Shown here one piece after another: positions 26,132 through 36,255 of a DNA stretch of 64,000 nt (position 1 is the first letter of the stretch; every line of letters starts with the position of its first letter). A program made the translations under genes and the position numbers. The notes beneath the pieces are model-generated. The model saw only the letters and a list, made by a program, of their open reading frames with translations, was not told the origin of the DNA and did not search any database. This DNA is from Rhizobiaceae bacterium (GTDB lineage: Bacteria; Pseudomonadota; Alphaproteobacteria; Rhizobiales; Rhizobiaceae). The DNA is taken from the NCBI GenBank assembly GCA_019635775.1, contig JAHBYU010000004.1, positions 205,434 through 269,433 on the forward strand, written 5' to 3'.

Positions 26132-26282
26132 GCTGAGGGGCCGGCCATGCTTTTTGGGGCCCTGCTCAAGAGGTAAACGGACCCTCTAGAAAGCCGCATC
26201 CCTGTTTGCCGATGTGTTAACGAAAGAAAGACACAGTGCGGGATGCGGGCGCGACTTCGCGTCCGGTGACGGAACAGGCCGC

Positions 26283-27227
26283 ATGATTACGATTGACGAC
26301 ATCGAAACCGCGAGGGAGCGCATCGCTCCCCATATCAGGCGCACGCCGATCCACGAGGCGTCGCATCCGCTGAAACCGCTCCCGGTCAAGGCGAGCGTGG
26401 TCTTGAAGCTGGAACTGTTGCAGGTGACCGGCTCATTCAAGGCGCGAGGCGCGATGAATCGTCTGCTTGGTGCGCCCGCCGAGGATATCAGGACGGGGAT
26501 CTGCACTGCGTCCGGGGGAAATCACGGGTTGGCTGTGGCGCGCACGGCGAGGGTCGCCGGCGTTCCCGCCACCGTCTTCGTGCCCGAAAACGTGTCGCCG
26601 GCCAAGGTCGAAAAGATGCAAAAATGGGGTGCGGATGTCCGCATCGCCGGAGTGGACTGGAACGCCTCCAACGAAGCCGCGCTTGAGCATGCGCGAACCA
26701 CCGGAGCTTCCTATTTCCACCCGTTCGCCGATCCCCTCGTGGTGGCGGGGCAGGGGACGCTCGGGCTGGAGATACTCGACCAGATATGGGACTTCGACAC
26801 CATCGTCATTGCCGTTGGCGGCGGTGGACTGGTCGCCGGGCTTTCGACAGCGATCAAGGCGCGACGACCCGAGGCGCGGGTTGTCGCCGTCGAGCCCGTT
26901 GGGTCGCCGACCATTCATGCAAGCCTGGCGGCCGGCAGGGTGGTGACGCTTCCCGAGATCACCAGCCGCGTCGCAACGATGAGCTGCCGGCGCACCGACG
27001 AACGCGTCTTCGAGATCGCGCGCCGCACCATCGACGCCGCCGTTCTCGTTTCGGACGAGGCCATGCTGGAAGCTTCACGCTGGCTATGGTTCGAAATGGG
27101 TATCGCTGCCGATCTATCGGGCGCCGCATCGATTGCCGCGTTGCAGAGCGGCAACCCAGTCTTTGCCGGCAGCAGGCGCATCTGCGCGCTGGTGTGCGGG
27201 GCAGGGGCGGAAGGGATCACGTCGTGA
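26283..27227 (+). CDS. Threonine/serine dehydratase-like PLP enzyme
   Basis: 314 aa, the short form without an ACT domain. The PLP lysine is in TGSFKARGA (about residue 50), the phosphate loop is ASGGNHG, and the glycine-rich VAVGGGGLVAGL binds the cofactor phosphate. It would deaminate threonine or serine (or a hydroxy-aspartate) to the oxo-acid, or racemise serine; the subgroup cannot be fixed. It starts 151 bases after the GMC gene, so is likely a separate unit. Neighbours give no clear pathway link. ATG 26283 was chosen because it gives the standard ITIDDIETARERI start. Confidence 0.82.
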   Translation: MITIDDIETARERIAPHIRRTPIHEASHPLKPLPVKASVVLKLELLQVTGSFKARGAMNRLLGAPAEDIRTGICTASGGNHGLAVARTARVAGVPATVFVPENVSPAKVEKMQKWGADVRIAGVDWNASNEAALEHARTTGASYFHPFADPLVVAGQGTLGLEILDQIWDFDTIVIAVGGGGLVAGLSTAIKARRPEARVVAVEPVGSPTIHASLAAGRVVTLPEITSRVATMSCRRTDERVFEIARRTIDAAVLVSDEAMLEASRWLWFEMGIAADLSGAASIAALQSGNPVFAGSRRICALVCGAGAEGITS

Positions 27228-27242
27228 AGGATCTGGCGCCGC

Positions 27243-27647
27243 CTATTTGATTGCCCGCGCGATCAGTGCGCAGGCGAGGCTCGAAACGATGTGAACGCAC
27301 AAAAGCAATACCGCAAAGGTGGTGTCGAGACCTTCGCCGTAGATGTAGACGAGCCCGCAGGCCAACCCGGCAACCATCGCGACCAGAATCGAGACGCGTC
27401 CCGTAAACAGGGCGAAAACCGCAGTCGCGATGCCTGCCAGAGCGGCCTGTATCCCGCCTATAAACCACGCCAGCGCGATCGACAGCAGTCCACCATAGAA
27501 GATCATCCCGGCGGTGCCTTGCGGCTGGCCGGTCAGCAACGCTCCAGCCCCCCCCAGCAGGCTGAACGTCAGCGCTCCGACGGGCGGACCGAGCGCAATG
27601 AATACCGCAACGATCGCCAGCGCCTGCCCGTAGCCGATTTTCCGCAT
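27243..27647 (-). CDS. Small integral membrane protein, unknown function
   Basis: 134 aa with four predicted membrane segments (about residues 8-30, 42-66, 70-95 and 105-130) and short loops. No enzyme motif. It starts MRKIGYGQALAIVAVFIALG. It lies between a dehydratase gene (convergent, 15 bases) and the ribokinase gene, 23 bases after that gene's stop on the same strand, so it may be read through from the sugar unit. A family name is not apparent. Confidence 0.6.
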   Translation of the reverse strand: MRKIGYGQALAIVAVFIALGPPVGALTFSLLGGAGALLTGQPQGTAGMIFYGGLLSIALAWFIGGIQAALAGIATAVFALFTGRVSILVAMVAGLACGLVYIYGEGLDTTFAVLLLCVHIVSSLACALIARAIK

Positions 27648-27670
27648 GGACCGTCTCGACCCTGAAAGAC

Positions 27671-28597
27671 CTAGGTGCGAAGGAGCTGTTCGACTTCCTC
27701 CAGCGAGGGCATGGACGGGGCTGTCCCCGGACGCGTCACGGAGATGCCCGCCACCGCGCAGGCGAAGCGCACGGCCTCTATTGGCGAGAAACCCCGCGCC
27801 AGTGCGGCTGCCAGCCCCCCGTTGAAGGCGTCCCCCGCGCCGGTTGTCTCCACGACGGGGCCGGCCGCGATTGCGGGCACGTGCTCGGACAATCCTTTCG
27901 TGTGCAACAGCGCGCCTTTCTCGCCAAGCGTGATAATGGCCGTGCCTATTCCCATCGAAAGCAGCCTGTCGGCGGCGCGCCGCGCGTCGTCCACGCTTTC
28001 GACCTTCATGCCAGTCAGTTCCGCGGTCTCGGTTTCATTGGGCGTCAGATAGTCCGACAGGCCATAGATGCGTTCCGGCAGCGGTGCGGCAGGGGCCGGG
28101 TTGAGGATTGTGGTCACACCGGCTTCCCGCGCGATTTCGAGCGCGCGGCCGGCGGCTTCCATGGGTTGCTCGAGCTGTGTCACGAAAACGCCCGCCGATC
28201 GGATCAGCGCCGCGTTCGCCTCGATGTCGGCCGGCGATATGAGGGACGCCGCGCCCGGCGAAACGATGATGGCGTTGTTGCCGGTGCTTTCCTCGATGAA
28301 GATGTAGGCTGCCCCGGTATAGCTTTCAGGGGTCTCGATCACGGCTGACTTCACGCCAGCCTCGCTCCATGTCGTGCGCGCCATCTCCGCAAACGGGTCG
28401 CGGCCGAGCCGGGTGATGAAGGTTACGTCCGCCCCGAGCCGGCCGGCGGCGACGGCCTGGTTCGATCCCTTGCCGCCCGGCCCCAGCTTGAACCCTGAGC
28501 CGAGGATCGTCTCGCCCATGCGCGGTGGGCGCGCGGCGCGGTAGGCTGTGTCGGCGACGAATACGCCAAGAATGACGACGGGCTTCTGTGCTGGCAT
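27671..28597 (-). CDS. PfkB-family sugar kinase, ribokinase-like
   Basis: 308 aa, ribokinase size. The first PfkB signature is GGKGSNQAVAAGRLGA (about residues 37-52), the second contains TGAGDAFNGGLA with the catalytic Asp near 253. It uses ATP to phosphorylate a sugar, ribose being the textbook substrate. It follows an RbsD/FucU gene by three bases and an ABC ATPase gene, so the unit imports, anomerises and phosphorylates a sugar. The actual sugar may differ, since the transporter here is CUT1 rather than RbsABC. Confidence 0.88.
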   Translation of the reverse strand: MPAQKPVVILGVFVADTAYRAARPPRMGETILGSGFKLGPGGKGSNQAVAAGRLGADVTFITRLGRDPFAEMARTTWSEAGVKSAVIETPESYTGAAYIFIEESTGNNAIIVSPGAASLISPADIEANAALIRSAGVFVTQLEQPMEAAGRALEIAREAGVTTILNPAPAAPLPERIYGLSDYLTPNETETAELTGMKVESVDDARRAADRLLSMGIGTAIITLGEKGALLHTKGLSEHVPAIAAGPVVETTGAGDAFNGGLAAALARGFSPIEAVRFACAVAGISVTRPGTAPSMPSLEEVEQLLRT

Positions 28598-28600
28598 GGC

Positions 28601-29056
28601 CTATTGCGCGTCCGGCGGGATGACGCCCTTGCGGAAGGCAAAGCAGCCATAGAAGCGGCGCTCGCCGGTCTGGATGACGCAGTAGGCCTGTTTCGAACGT
28701 TCATAAAAGGCATAGCGCTCGATCGAAATCATCGGCCAGCGTTTTCCCTCGGCCTTGTCGATCACCTTCTGCACTTCCTTCTGCACGGGGGGCACTTCCT
28801 TCGGCTTGCCGACGATTTCCATGCGGGCGGCAGCGTCGTCGACAAAACTGTCGAGCGGATAGACCGATAGGATGGCTTCTGCAGCCTGCGCGGCGGTCGT
28901 GTTGTCAAGCCGCAGCAGCTTGCCGAGACGCGTCTGCCTCGCCACGGAGTCGGCCGGAAAATTGGTATCGCAGATAATCAGGTCGTCGCCATGTCCCATG
29001 GCGCGCAGCGCATAGAGCACGTCCGCGTTCAGCAGCGGATGGATACCTTTGAGCAT
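28601..29056 (-). CDS. RbsD/FucU-family sugar mutarotase
   Basis: 151 aa. The family interconverts anomers or pyranose/furanose forms of ribose and fucose. Recognisable parts: LKGIHPLLNADVLYALRAMG at the start (catalytic His in GHGDDLIICD, about residue 23), and the C-terminal IERYAFYERSKQAYCVIQTG. The length and tail look more FucU-like than RbsD-like. The frame is open upstream, but ATG 29056 has GGAGG nine bases before it. It lies between the ATPase gene (40-base gap) and the kinase. Confidence 0.87.
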   Translation of the reverse strand: MLKGIHPLLNADVLYALRAMGHGDDLIICDTNFPADSVARQTRLGKLLRLDNTTAAQAAEAILSVYPLDSFVDDAAARMEIVGKPKEVPPVQKEVQKVIDKAEGKRWPMISIERYAFYERSKQAYCVIQTGERRFYGCFAFRKGVIPPDAQ

Positions 29057-29096
29057 GTCTTGAATTCCTCCCGGATAAGATGCGATCAGCCTGCGG

Positions 29097-30149
<1,053 letters not shown>

Positions 30150-30412
30150 TTTCCCCCCGAATGGACCTTTTGGTGACCGAAGCTAGCCAAGGTGAAGGGG
30201 CAAGTCCATCGCCCGTTTTCACCGGTAAATCAACTTTTCCCAATCGCGTTGACTCCAAACGGGCTTCATCCATAGTGTCACGCCGATTGCCTGTATTGGA
30301 CGTCCGTCCGGCTCTGGACGGGAGGATGCCAAGACCGAACAGCCGGGCGGCTTTGGGAGTGAACGCCCGGTGCAATGGATCGAATCTGAACGGAAGCTTG
30401 GGAGGTAGTTCT
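30150..30412. promoter_or_regulatory. Divergent promoter region of the CUT1 sugar island
   Basis: 263 bases between the ATPase (minus) and binding-protein (plus) starts. GGTGAA at 30191 and TTCACC at 30218 form inverted arms, and the second lies in TTTCACCGGTAAA, centred on the palindrome ACCGGT. Sites of this shape suit LacI- or GntR-type regulators, but no local regulator gene is present in this island. GGGAGG before 30413 is the binding-protein ribosome-binding site. Confidence 0.4.
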
Positions 30413-32074
30413 ATGAAAGTCAGTCACTACGAGTATCTGATGCGCGCCGGCGCGACCCGACGCGCGGTGCTGAAAGGCGCGGCGAGCATGGCGGCTGTTG
30501 CCGCGGCTTCGAGCGGAACGCTGGGGGCCCTTACGCGGCAGGCGTTCGCGCAGGACAATTTGCGCGCCGAACTTCTGAAAATTCCTGGTGTGGGCGCTGG
30601 GTCGCCGACAGACGCGGACTGGCAGAAGGTTGGCGAAATGTGCCTGGCGGCGACCAAGGCCAATGTTGCCGAGGGTGAGTTCGCCGGCGTCGAACTGACC
30701 TTCATGGGGCTGAACAACCAGAACCTGCACAATTTCCTGTTTCGGGGCTTCCTCAAGCCGTGGGAGGCCTACACGGGCGCAAAGATCAACTGGATCGACC
30801 TCGCGCAGGCCGACTATAACGCACGCCTGCAACAGTCGATCGCGACCGGAACCGTCGATTTCGACATCATCGAAATGGGCGCGCCGTTCGAGGGCGATAC
30901 TGCAAGCAAGGGCCTGCTCGACGAGATGCCTGACTGGGTGGCGACCCAGATCGAAGCCGACGATCTGGTCGGATATCTGAAGCCGCCGGTCGGCACATGG
31001 GACGGCAAGACCTACCGGATTACCATCGACGGAGACTGCCACACCTTCGCATACCGCAAGGACTACCTGACCGACCCGGCCATCTCGGGCGCAACGGGGG
31101 TCACCGAGATGCCGACTACGTGGCAGCAGGTCAATGAATGGTCCAAGAAGATCAAGGGCCAGAAGGATCCGCTGACCGGTCTGGATGCCTACGGTTTCCT
31201 CGACCCGCTGAAGGGCTGGGGCGGCTTCGGCTTCTACTTCCTGGAAGACCGCGCCACCGCCTATGCCAAGCATCCCGACGACAAGGCCTGGCTGTTCGAT
31301 CCGGACACGATGAAGCCGCGCGTGAACAACCCTGCCTTCGTGCAGGCCATCCAGGACGTGATGGATCTGATCGCCGCCGGCGCCTATCCGTCGGACCAGA
31401 TCAACGCCGATCCTGGCACGACGGCCTTCCAGCAGTTCCTAGCGGGCACTGGCGCGGGCCTTACCTGGTGGGGCGATGTGGGTTCGATGGCGCGGACGTC
31501 TGACACTTCCGTGGTCGGCGATGTCGTCGGATTCTCGATCAACCCCGGCTCGGACCGCGTCTACAACTCCAAGACGGGCGAGTGGGAGACGCCTGACGGC
31601 GGCAACTTCGCGCCGAACATGGCCTATATCGGCTGGGGCGTTTATGTGACCAGCCGGGTCTCCGGGGACGAGAAAAAGCGCAAGGCCGCATGGTCCGCCG
31701 CCGCTCATCTTGGTGGCAAGGACCTCAGCCTGTGGACTTCGGCTTATCCGTCCGGCTTCCAGCCCTATCGTCAGTCGCACTTCAACTATGATGAATGGGA
31801 AGCCGCCGGATACGACCGCGCCTATATCGAGAACTATCTCGGTTCGAACGCCGACAGCTACAACCATCCGAACGCTGCGATCGAGCCGCGCATTCCCGGC
31901 ATCTTCCAGTACTACTCGGTTGCCGAGGACGAACTGGCGAAAGGCTTCGCCGGCCAGTACAAGTCGGCGCAGGAGACGGCCGACGCCATCGCCGCCGCCT
32001 GGGAGAAGATCACCGACCAGATCGGTCGCGAAAGCCAGATCAAGCTCTACAAGGCCTCTCTCGGCCTCTCGTGA
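30413..32074 (+). CDS. Sugar ABC transporter periplasmic binding protein (CUT1), Tat signal
   Basis: 553 aa, longer than most CUT1 binding proteins. The twin-arginine signal TRRAVLKGAASMAAVAAASS is followed by cleavage near QAFAQ. The domain start VELTFMGLNNQNLHNFLFRG and later WWGDVGSMARTSD, NMAYIGWGVYV are extracellular solute-binding type. ATG 30413 is preceded by GGGAGG; the upstream open frame has no coding character. The large size and many aromatic residues suggest a bigger ligand such as an oligosaccharide or glycoside. A GC hairpin follows the stop before the permease gene. Confidence 0.88.
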   Translation: MKVSHYEYLMRAGATRRAVLKGAASMAAVAAASSGTLGALTRQAFAQDNLRAELLKIPGVGAGSPTDADWQKVGEMCLAATKANVAEGEFAGVELTFMGLNNQNLHNFLFRGFLKPWEAYTGAKINWIDLAQADYNARLQQSIATGTVDFDIIEMGAPFEGDTASKGLLDEMPDWVATQIEADDLVGYLKPPVGTWDGKTYRITIDGDCHTFAYRKDYLTDPAISGATGVTEMPTTWQQVNEWSKKIKGQKDPLTGLDAYGFLDPLKGWGGFGFYFLEDRATAYAKHPDDKAWLFDPDTMKPRVNNPAFVQAIQDVMDLIAAGAYPSDQINADPGTTAFQQFLAGTGAGLTWWGDVGSMARTSDTSVVGDVVGFSINPGSDRVYNSKTGEWETPDGGNFAPNMAYIGWGVYVTSRVSGDEKKRKAAWSAAAHLGGKDLSLWTSAYPSGFQPYRQSHFNYDEWEAAGYDRAYIENYLGSNADSYNHPNAAIEPRIPGIFQYYSVAEDELAKGFAGQYKSAQETADAIAAAWEKITDQIGRESQIKLYKASLGLS

Positions 32075-32083
32075 CATAGAAAT

Positions 32084-32106
32084 GGGGCGCGCGAAGAGCG
32101 CGCCCC
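32084..32106 (+). terminator. Intercistronic stem-loop after CUT1 binding-protein gene
   Basis: GGGGCGCGC and GCGCGCCCC form a perfect nine-base stem with loop GAAGA, 9 bases past the stop, followed by TCCTTTCCTT. This could be a partial terminator or mRNA-stabilising element between binding protein and permeases. Confidence 0.65.
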
Positions 32107-32148
32107 TCCTTTCCTTGACGATATGAACGGCATGACATCGGGGGCGTA

Positions 32149-33252
32149 TTGAGTCAGGGCGATCTTCTTCACGTCGTCACCGCTGACGACATATCGGACA
32201 GGCGAAGATTGTTCGGCCGCGCCATCGTGTGGGGGTCTGCGCTGATCGTGGCGCTTGTCGCCGCCGCGCAGGCCGCGCAGCATGCCGGCTACATCAATCT
32301 GGGCTTCCAGACCTGGCGGCCGACATTATTTGCCTACATCCTGTGGGCTGTCTGTCTCTGCTGGAGCCAGGTGCTGATACGCGGCGAACATGGAAAGCGC
32401 ACGCTTTTCGTACTGCCGGCTGCTCTCTTCGTGGTATCGCTCACCGTCTTTCCGCTGTTGTTCGGGTTGGTCATCGCCTTCTCGAGCTGGAACCTTTCCT
32501 CTCCGGACGGGCGGCAGTTCAATGGGCTGGACAATATCCGCCAGATGTGGAGCGATCCGTTCTACTGGAACGCGCTGCGCAACATGGTCTGGTACAGCTT
32601 GGCGATCCTCGTCGAATATGTCATCGCCTTCGCTCTCGCCCTGCTGCTGAACTCCGAAATCCGGGCGCGCAAGTTCTTCCGCGTCGCCTTCCTGCTGCCG
32701 CTGATGCTATCGCCGGTGGCGGTGAGCTGGATGATCGGCAAGTCGATGCTGGAGATCCGTTTCGGCCCGATCGCGCGCTTCGCGCGCTGGCTCGGCTGGG
32801 ACAACCCGTCCTTCTTCGGGTCGCCAGAAGTCGCGCGCGCCACGATCATGTTGCTGGACGCCTGGACGTTCATTCCGTTCATGATGATCATGATCCTCGC
32901 CGGCCTGCAGGCCATTCCCAAGGAACTGACAGAGGCCGCCAAGGTCGATGGCGCGAGCCCCTGGAAGAGCTTCTGGGAGGTGACGTTCCCGCTGATGCTG
33001 CCGGTGTCCATCACGGCGATCCTGATCCGCATCATCTTCAAGCTGAAGCTTGCCGACATCGTCATCAACCTGACGGCAGGCGGGCCGGGCGGCGCGACCG
33101 ATACGGTGACGTCGTTCATCTTCCGTGAGTACCGGGACCGATCCAATGTCGGTTATGGAACGCTGCTGGCCATGGTTTACCTGGTCATCATCATCATCGC
33201 CATGACCATCCTGTTGAAACTGGCGGACAGGTTCGCGAGGCCACGGACATGA
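32149..33252 (+). CDS. Sugar ABC transporter permease (CUT1), long N-terminus
   Basis: 367 aa, against ~300 usual. The core six-segment permease starts near residue 80 (TLFVLPAALFVVSLTVFPLL), and the EAA loop reads LTEAAKVDGASPWKSFWEV (about residue 262). The first ~75 residues add two extra hydrophobic segments (AIVWGSALIVALVAAAQAA and LFAYILWAVCLCWSQ). The likely start is TTG 32149 with GGGGG just upstream; no better ATG precedes the extra segments. It overlaps the second permease by four bases. Confidence 0.87.
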   Translation: MSQGDLLHVVTADDISDRRRLFGRAIVWGSALIVALVAAAQAAQHAGYINLGFQTWRPTLFAYILWAVCLCWSQVLIRGEHGKRTLFVLPAALFVVSLTVFPLLFGLVIAFSSWNLSSPDGRQFNGLDNIRQMWSDPFYWNALRNMVWYSLAILVEYVIAFALALLLNSEIRARKFFRVAFLLPLMLSPVAVSWMIGKSMLEIRFGPIARFARWLGWDNPSFFGSPEVARATIMLLDAWTFIPFMMIMILAGLQAIPKELTEAAKVDGASPWKSFWEVTFPLMLPVSITAILIRIIFKLKLADIVINLTAGGPGGATDTVTSFIFREYRDRSNVGYGTLLAMVYLVIIIIAMTILLKLADRFARPRT

Positions 33253-34166
33253 GCGAGGCGATCTTTCGCGACGGCGAGAGCGACCGCGCCTTTACGGCAA
33301 GACGCTTCGCGGGCAAGACGGTCATCTATCTCCTGCTGGTGGCGTGGGCGATCGTTTGCCTGTTTCCGATCTACTGGACGATCAGCACGAGCTTCAAGAC
33401 CGCCCCCAACGTCATGCAGGGCGCGCTCATTCCGTGGGTGGACTACAAGCCGGCCTGGCTCGGATGGCGTTCGCTTGGCCTCTCGCCCGAGACCATCGGC
33501 GCGGAAAGCACCGTGCGCGACGAGTTCATGAAGCGCTTCTTCAATTCCGCGATCACCGCGATCTCAGCCTCGTCGATAGCGGTGATCCTCGGTTCGCTCG
33601 CAGCCTACGGCCTTTCGCGGTTTTCCTACCGGTTCGGCTTCATGCGGAACTCGGACATCTCCTTCTTCTTTCTGTCGCAGCTGATCCTGCCGCCCGTGGT
33701 GCTGGCGCTGCCGTTCCTCGTTCTCTACAAGCAGCTCGCGCTTCTGGACACGCGCATCGGCCTAATCCTGCTCTACACGCTGACCGTTCTGCCGATCGTC
33801 ATCTGGATCATGCGCGACCAGTTCGAATCCATTCCGACGGAGCTGGAAGAGGCCGCGCTGGTGGACGGGCTGTCGATCTGGGGCGCGTTTTTCAGCGTCA
33901 TCCTGCCGATAGCGCTTCCGGGCATGATCGCGGCCTTCATCCTCAGCCTCGTCCTCACCTGGAACGAGTATTTCTTTGCCGCGCTGCTGACGTCGACGCA
34001 CGCCAATACGCTGCCGGTCATGGTGGCGTCGCAGACCGGCAGCCAGGGCATAAGCTGGTGGTCGATGGCGGCGCTGTCCTTCGCGGCCATCGTGCCGCTC
34101 ATCGTCATAGGCGTGCTGCTGGAGCGCTATCTGATCAAGGGTATGACGGCTGGCGCGGTGAAGTAG
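33249..34166 (+). CDS. Sugar ABC transporter permease (CUT1)
   Basis: 305 aa, six hydrophobic segments. The first is near residue 27 (VIYLLLVAWAIVCLFPIYWT) and the EAA loop is LEEAALVDGLSIWGAFFSVI (about 198-217). MalG/UgpE-like. It pairs with the permease upstream, which it overlaps as ATGA, and ends 41 bases before a convergent SIS gene. The transporter is completed by the ATPase on the other strand. Confidence 0.92.
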   Translation: MSEAIFRDGESDRAFTARRFAGKTVIYLLLVAWAIVCLFPIYWTISTSFKTAPNVMQGALIPWVDYKPAWLGWRSLGLSPETIGAESTVRDEFMKRFFNSAITAISASSIAVILGSLAAYGLSRFSYRFGFMRNSDISFFFLSQLILPPVVLALPFLVLYKQLALLDTRIGLILLYTLTVLPIVIWIMRDQFESIPTELEEAALVDGLSIWGAFFSVILPIALPGMIAAFILSLVLTWNEYFFAALLTSTHANTLPVMVASQTGSQGISWWSMAALSFAAIVPLIVIGVLLERYLIKGMTAGAVK

Positions 34167-34207
34167 CTGGCCGCAGGCGTTCTGGCCGGACGCTGTCGAG
34201 CGGCTGG

Positions 34208-34765
34208 CTATTCCATGTTGGTATGACGCGCGCGCATCGCGTCGGGCGTCGCGTGCAGCATGTCCTTCAGCTTCAGCACCATGATCTCGAACAGGAGGAA
34301 AAGCGCGCCTTCGAAGACAGACCCCATGGGCAGTACGGATTTGCGTTGCGCGCCCTGATCGTCGGCCATCGTCTGCGCCGGAATGAGGATCGTCTCGTCC
34401 GACAGCGCGGCCGCGCTGGAGCCCGGCTGTGCGGTCACCAGCAGGTTCCACGCTCCGGCATCGCGCGCGACCTTCATCAGCGTCAGCACGGTCGTCGTTT
34501 CCCCGGGTCCCGAACTGGCGAAGAACACGTCGTTTTCGCCGAGCGCCGGCATGGTCATGTCGCCGACCACCGCGACGGGCAGGCCGAGATGAAACAGGCG
34601 CATGGCGAAGCCCTTCATCTGCAGCGCCTCGCGGCCACAGCCATAGATTCCGATGCGTCGCGCATTGGCGAGCGCAAGGCAGGCGCGGTCGACAGCCTCG
34701 TCGTCGACGCCCGAGAGCACCGTCTCCAGCTCGCCGAGTGCCCGGCCAAAAAGCGCGTTGGTCAT
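34208..34765 (-). CDS. SIS-domain protein, 6-phospho-3-hexuloisomerase (HxlB)-like
   Basis: 185 aa, one SIS domain spanning most of the protein. Sugar isomerase markers are RIGIYGCGREALQMKGFAMR, FASSGPGETTTVL and the C-terminal SVFEGALFLLFEIMVLKL. HxlB-type proteins isomerise ketose phosphates; other single-SIS proteins only bind them. It overlaps the FGGY kinase gene by four bases and is last in a BtpA-M42-kinase-SIS unit, consistent with acting on the kinase product. Confidence 0.82.
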   Translation of the reverse strand: MTNALFGRALGELETVLSGVDDEAVDRACLALANARRIGIYGCGREALQMKGFAMRLFHLGLPVAVVGDMTMPALGENDVFFASSGPGETTTVLTLMKVARDAGAWNLLVTAQPGSSAAALSDETILIPAQTMADDQGAQRKSVLPMGSVFEGALFLLFEIMVLKLKDMLHATPDAMRARHTNME

Positions 34766-36255
34766 GAAAGGTCCGCCATCAGGTCGCGGTTGCGATCGTA
34801 GAGTTCGCGGAAGATCCGGTACTGCCGCGCATAGACGGCGCCGTTCCTGCGCTCGGACACTATCCGGCGCGCTTCGGGGTTCCAGGCCGAGATATCCTTC
34901 TTTTTCACGTCACCGACGGCGAGAGCGGCAAGGAAGGCGTCGCCATAGCTTGCGCCGACCGTCTTGGCGCAGACCGTCTGCGCCATGCGAGATATGTCCG
35001 AGGTGGCCTGCGACCAGATTTTGTTCTTGGTGCCGCCGCCGACGGCGAGAAGCTTCCTGGGAACTTCGCCGATCTCGCGATAGGTGTCGATGATATGGGT
35101 CGTGCCGCAGGCGATGCCTTCCAGAAGCGCGCGGTAGAGGTCGCCACGCGTGTGGGTGAGGTTCAAACCGAAGATCACGCCTTTCGCGTCGGAGTCGTGG
35201 ATGGGCGTGCGCTCGCCCGAGAAGTACGGAAGCATCACCAGCCCGTTCGCGCCGGGAGGAGAGCGCCCGGCTTCAGCCGCCAGCTTCGGGAAGGCACTTG
35301 CGGTTTCCAGGTCGCGCCCGGCGACGTCGCGGAACCAGTGGGTCAGCGTGCCGCTGGTGGCCAGCCCCGCCATCGAGGCATGCTCGCCTGGAAACAGCCA
35401 CGGCGCATACCAGAGCCGCTTATCGGCGATGCGCTTTTTCGAGAGCATGATGGTGAAGATGGTGGAGCCGTACATGATCATCATGTCGCCGGATCTGACC
35501 ACGCCCACCGAAAGCGCTTCGGACCCTGCGTCGATCGTGCCGGCGATCACGGGCGTGCCTTTAGCCAGCCCAGTCGCGCGTCCAGCGGCGGCCGTGACGT
35601 GCCCGGCAATGTCGGTGGTCCACATCACCTTGGGCAGGCGTTCGGGCTCGATAATGCCCGGCGCCAGTTCCGTGCTCCAGCCCTGGCGGTCGATGAGATA
35701 GAAGGGCGAGAAGTTGGCGGCCGAATAGTGGTCGATGACGCATTCGCCGGTCAGCTTCTGCACCAGATATGTGGTCGAGGTGACGATCTTCGCGGCCTTG
35801 TCGAAGATGTCGCGCCTGTTCTTCTTGAGCCACAGGATTTTGGGGCCGACGGATTGCGAGGTCAGCGCATTGCCGCAGAGGTGGAGTATGCGCTCCTTGC
35901 CGATGGCGGCGTCCAGTTCCTCGATTTCGCGGGCTGCGCGCGTGTCGACGCCATAGAGAGCCGCGTTGCAGAGCGCCTCGCCATTGGCATCGACCGGCAG
36001 CATGCAGGGTCCGATGGCGCTGGCGCCAACGGCGCGGATCGTTTCCGGCGCGATGCCGCTTTGCGCCAGCATCGCGCGGCAGATGAAGGTGAAGTCGCCC
36101 CACCAATCCTGTTTCGGACGGTGTTCGGCCCATCCCGGCTGCGGCACCAGCAGCTTGTGCGGGCGTGATGCGCTGGTCACGACGCGGCCCTTGTCATCGA
36201 CGATGACGCCCTTCGATTCGAAGGTTCCGATGTCGATGCCGAGATAATGCCTCAT
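34762..36255 (-). CDS. FGGY-family carbohydrate kinase (xylulokinase-like)
   Basis: 497 aa. The first ATP-site motif is YLGIDIGTFESKGVIVDD, the catalytic Asp lies in VIAGTIDAGSEALSVG, and the second domain has LLAVGGGTKNKIWSQATSDI. The overall pattern is nearest xylulose kinase. It would phosphorylate a free ketose or polyol. This is the second FGGY kinase in the window and is not close to the one at 23010 in sequence. It overlaps M42 and SIS genes by four bases on both sides. Confidence 0.88.
   Translation of the reverse strand: MRHYLGIDIGTFESKGVIVDDKGRVVTSASRPHKLLVPQPGWAEHRPKQDWWGDFTFICRAMLAQSGIAPETIRAVGASAIGPCMLPVDANGEALCNAALYGVDTRAAREIEELDAAIGKERILHLCGNALTSQSVGPKILWLKKNRRDIFDKAAKIVTSTTYLVQKLTGECVIDHYSAANFSPFYLIDRQGWSTELAPGIIEPERLPKVMWTTDIAGHVTAAAGRATGLAKGTPVIAGTIDAGSEALSVGVVRSGDMMIMYGSTIFTIMLSKKRIADKRLWYAPWLFPGEHASMAGLATSGTLTHWFRDVAGRDLETASAFPKLAAEAGRSPPGANGLVMLPYFSGERTPIHDSDAKGVIFGLNLTHTRGDLYRALLEGIACGTTHIIDTYREIGEVPRKLLAVGGGTKNKIWSQATSDISRMAQTVCAKTVGASYGDAFLAALAVGDVKKKDISAWNPEARRIVSERRNGAVYARQYRIFRELYDRNRDLMADLS

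Noticed and set aside
30161-30412. N-terminal extension of the CUT1 binding protein from 30161
   Set aside because: It would put 84 residues before a Tat signal, and a strong GGGAGG lies before ATG 30413. The region is the divergent promoter.
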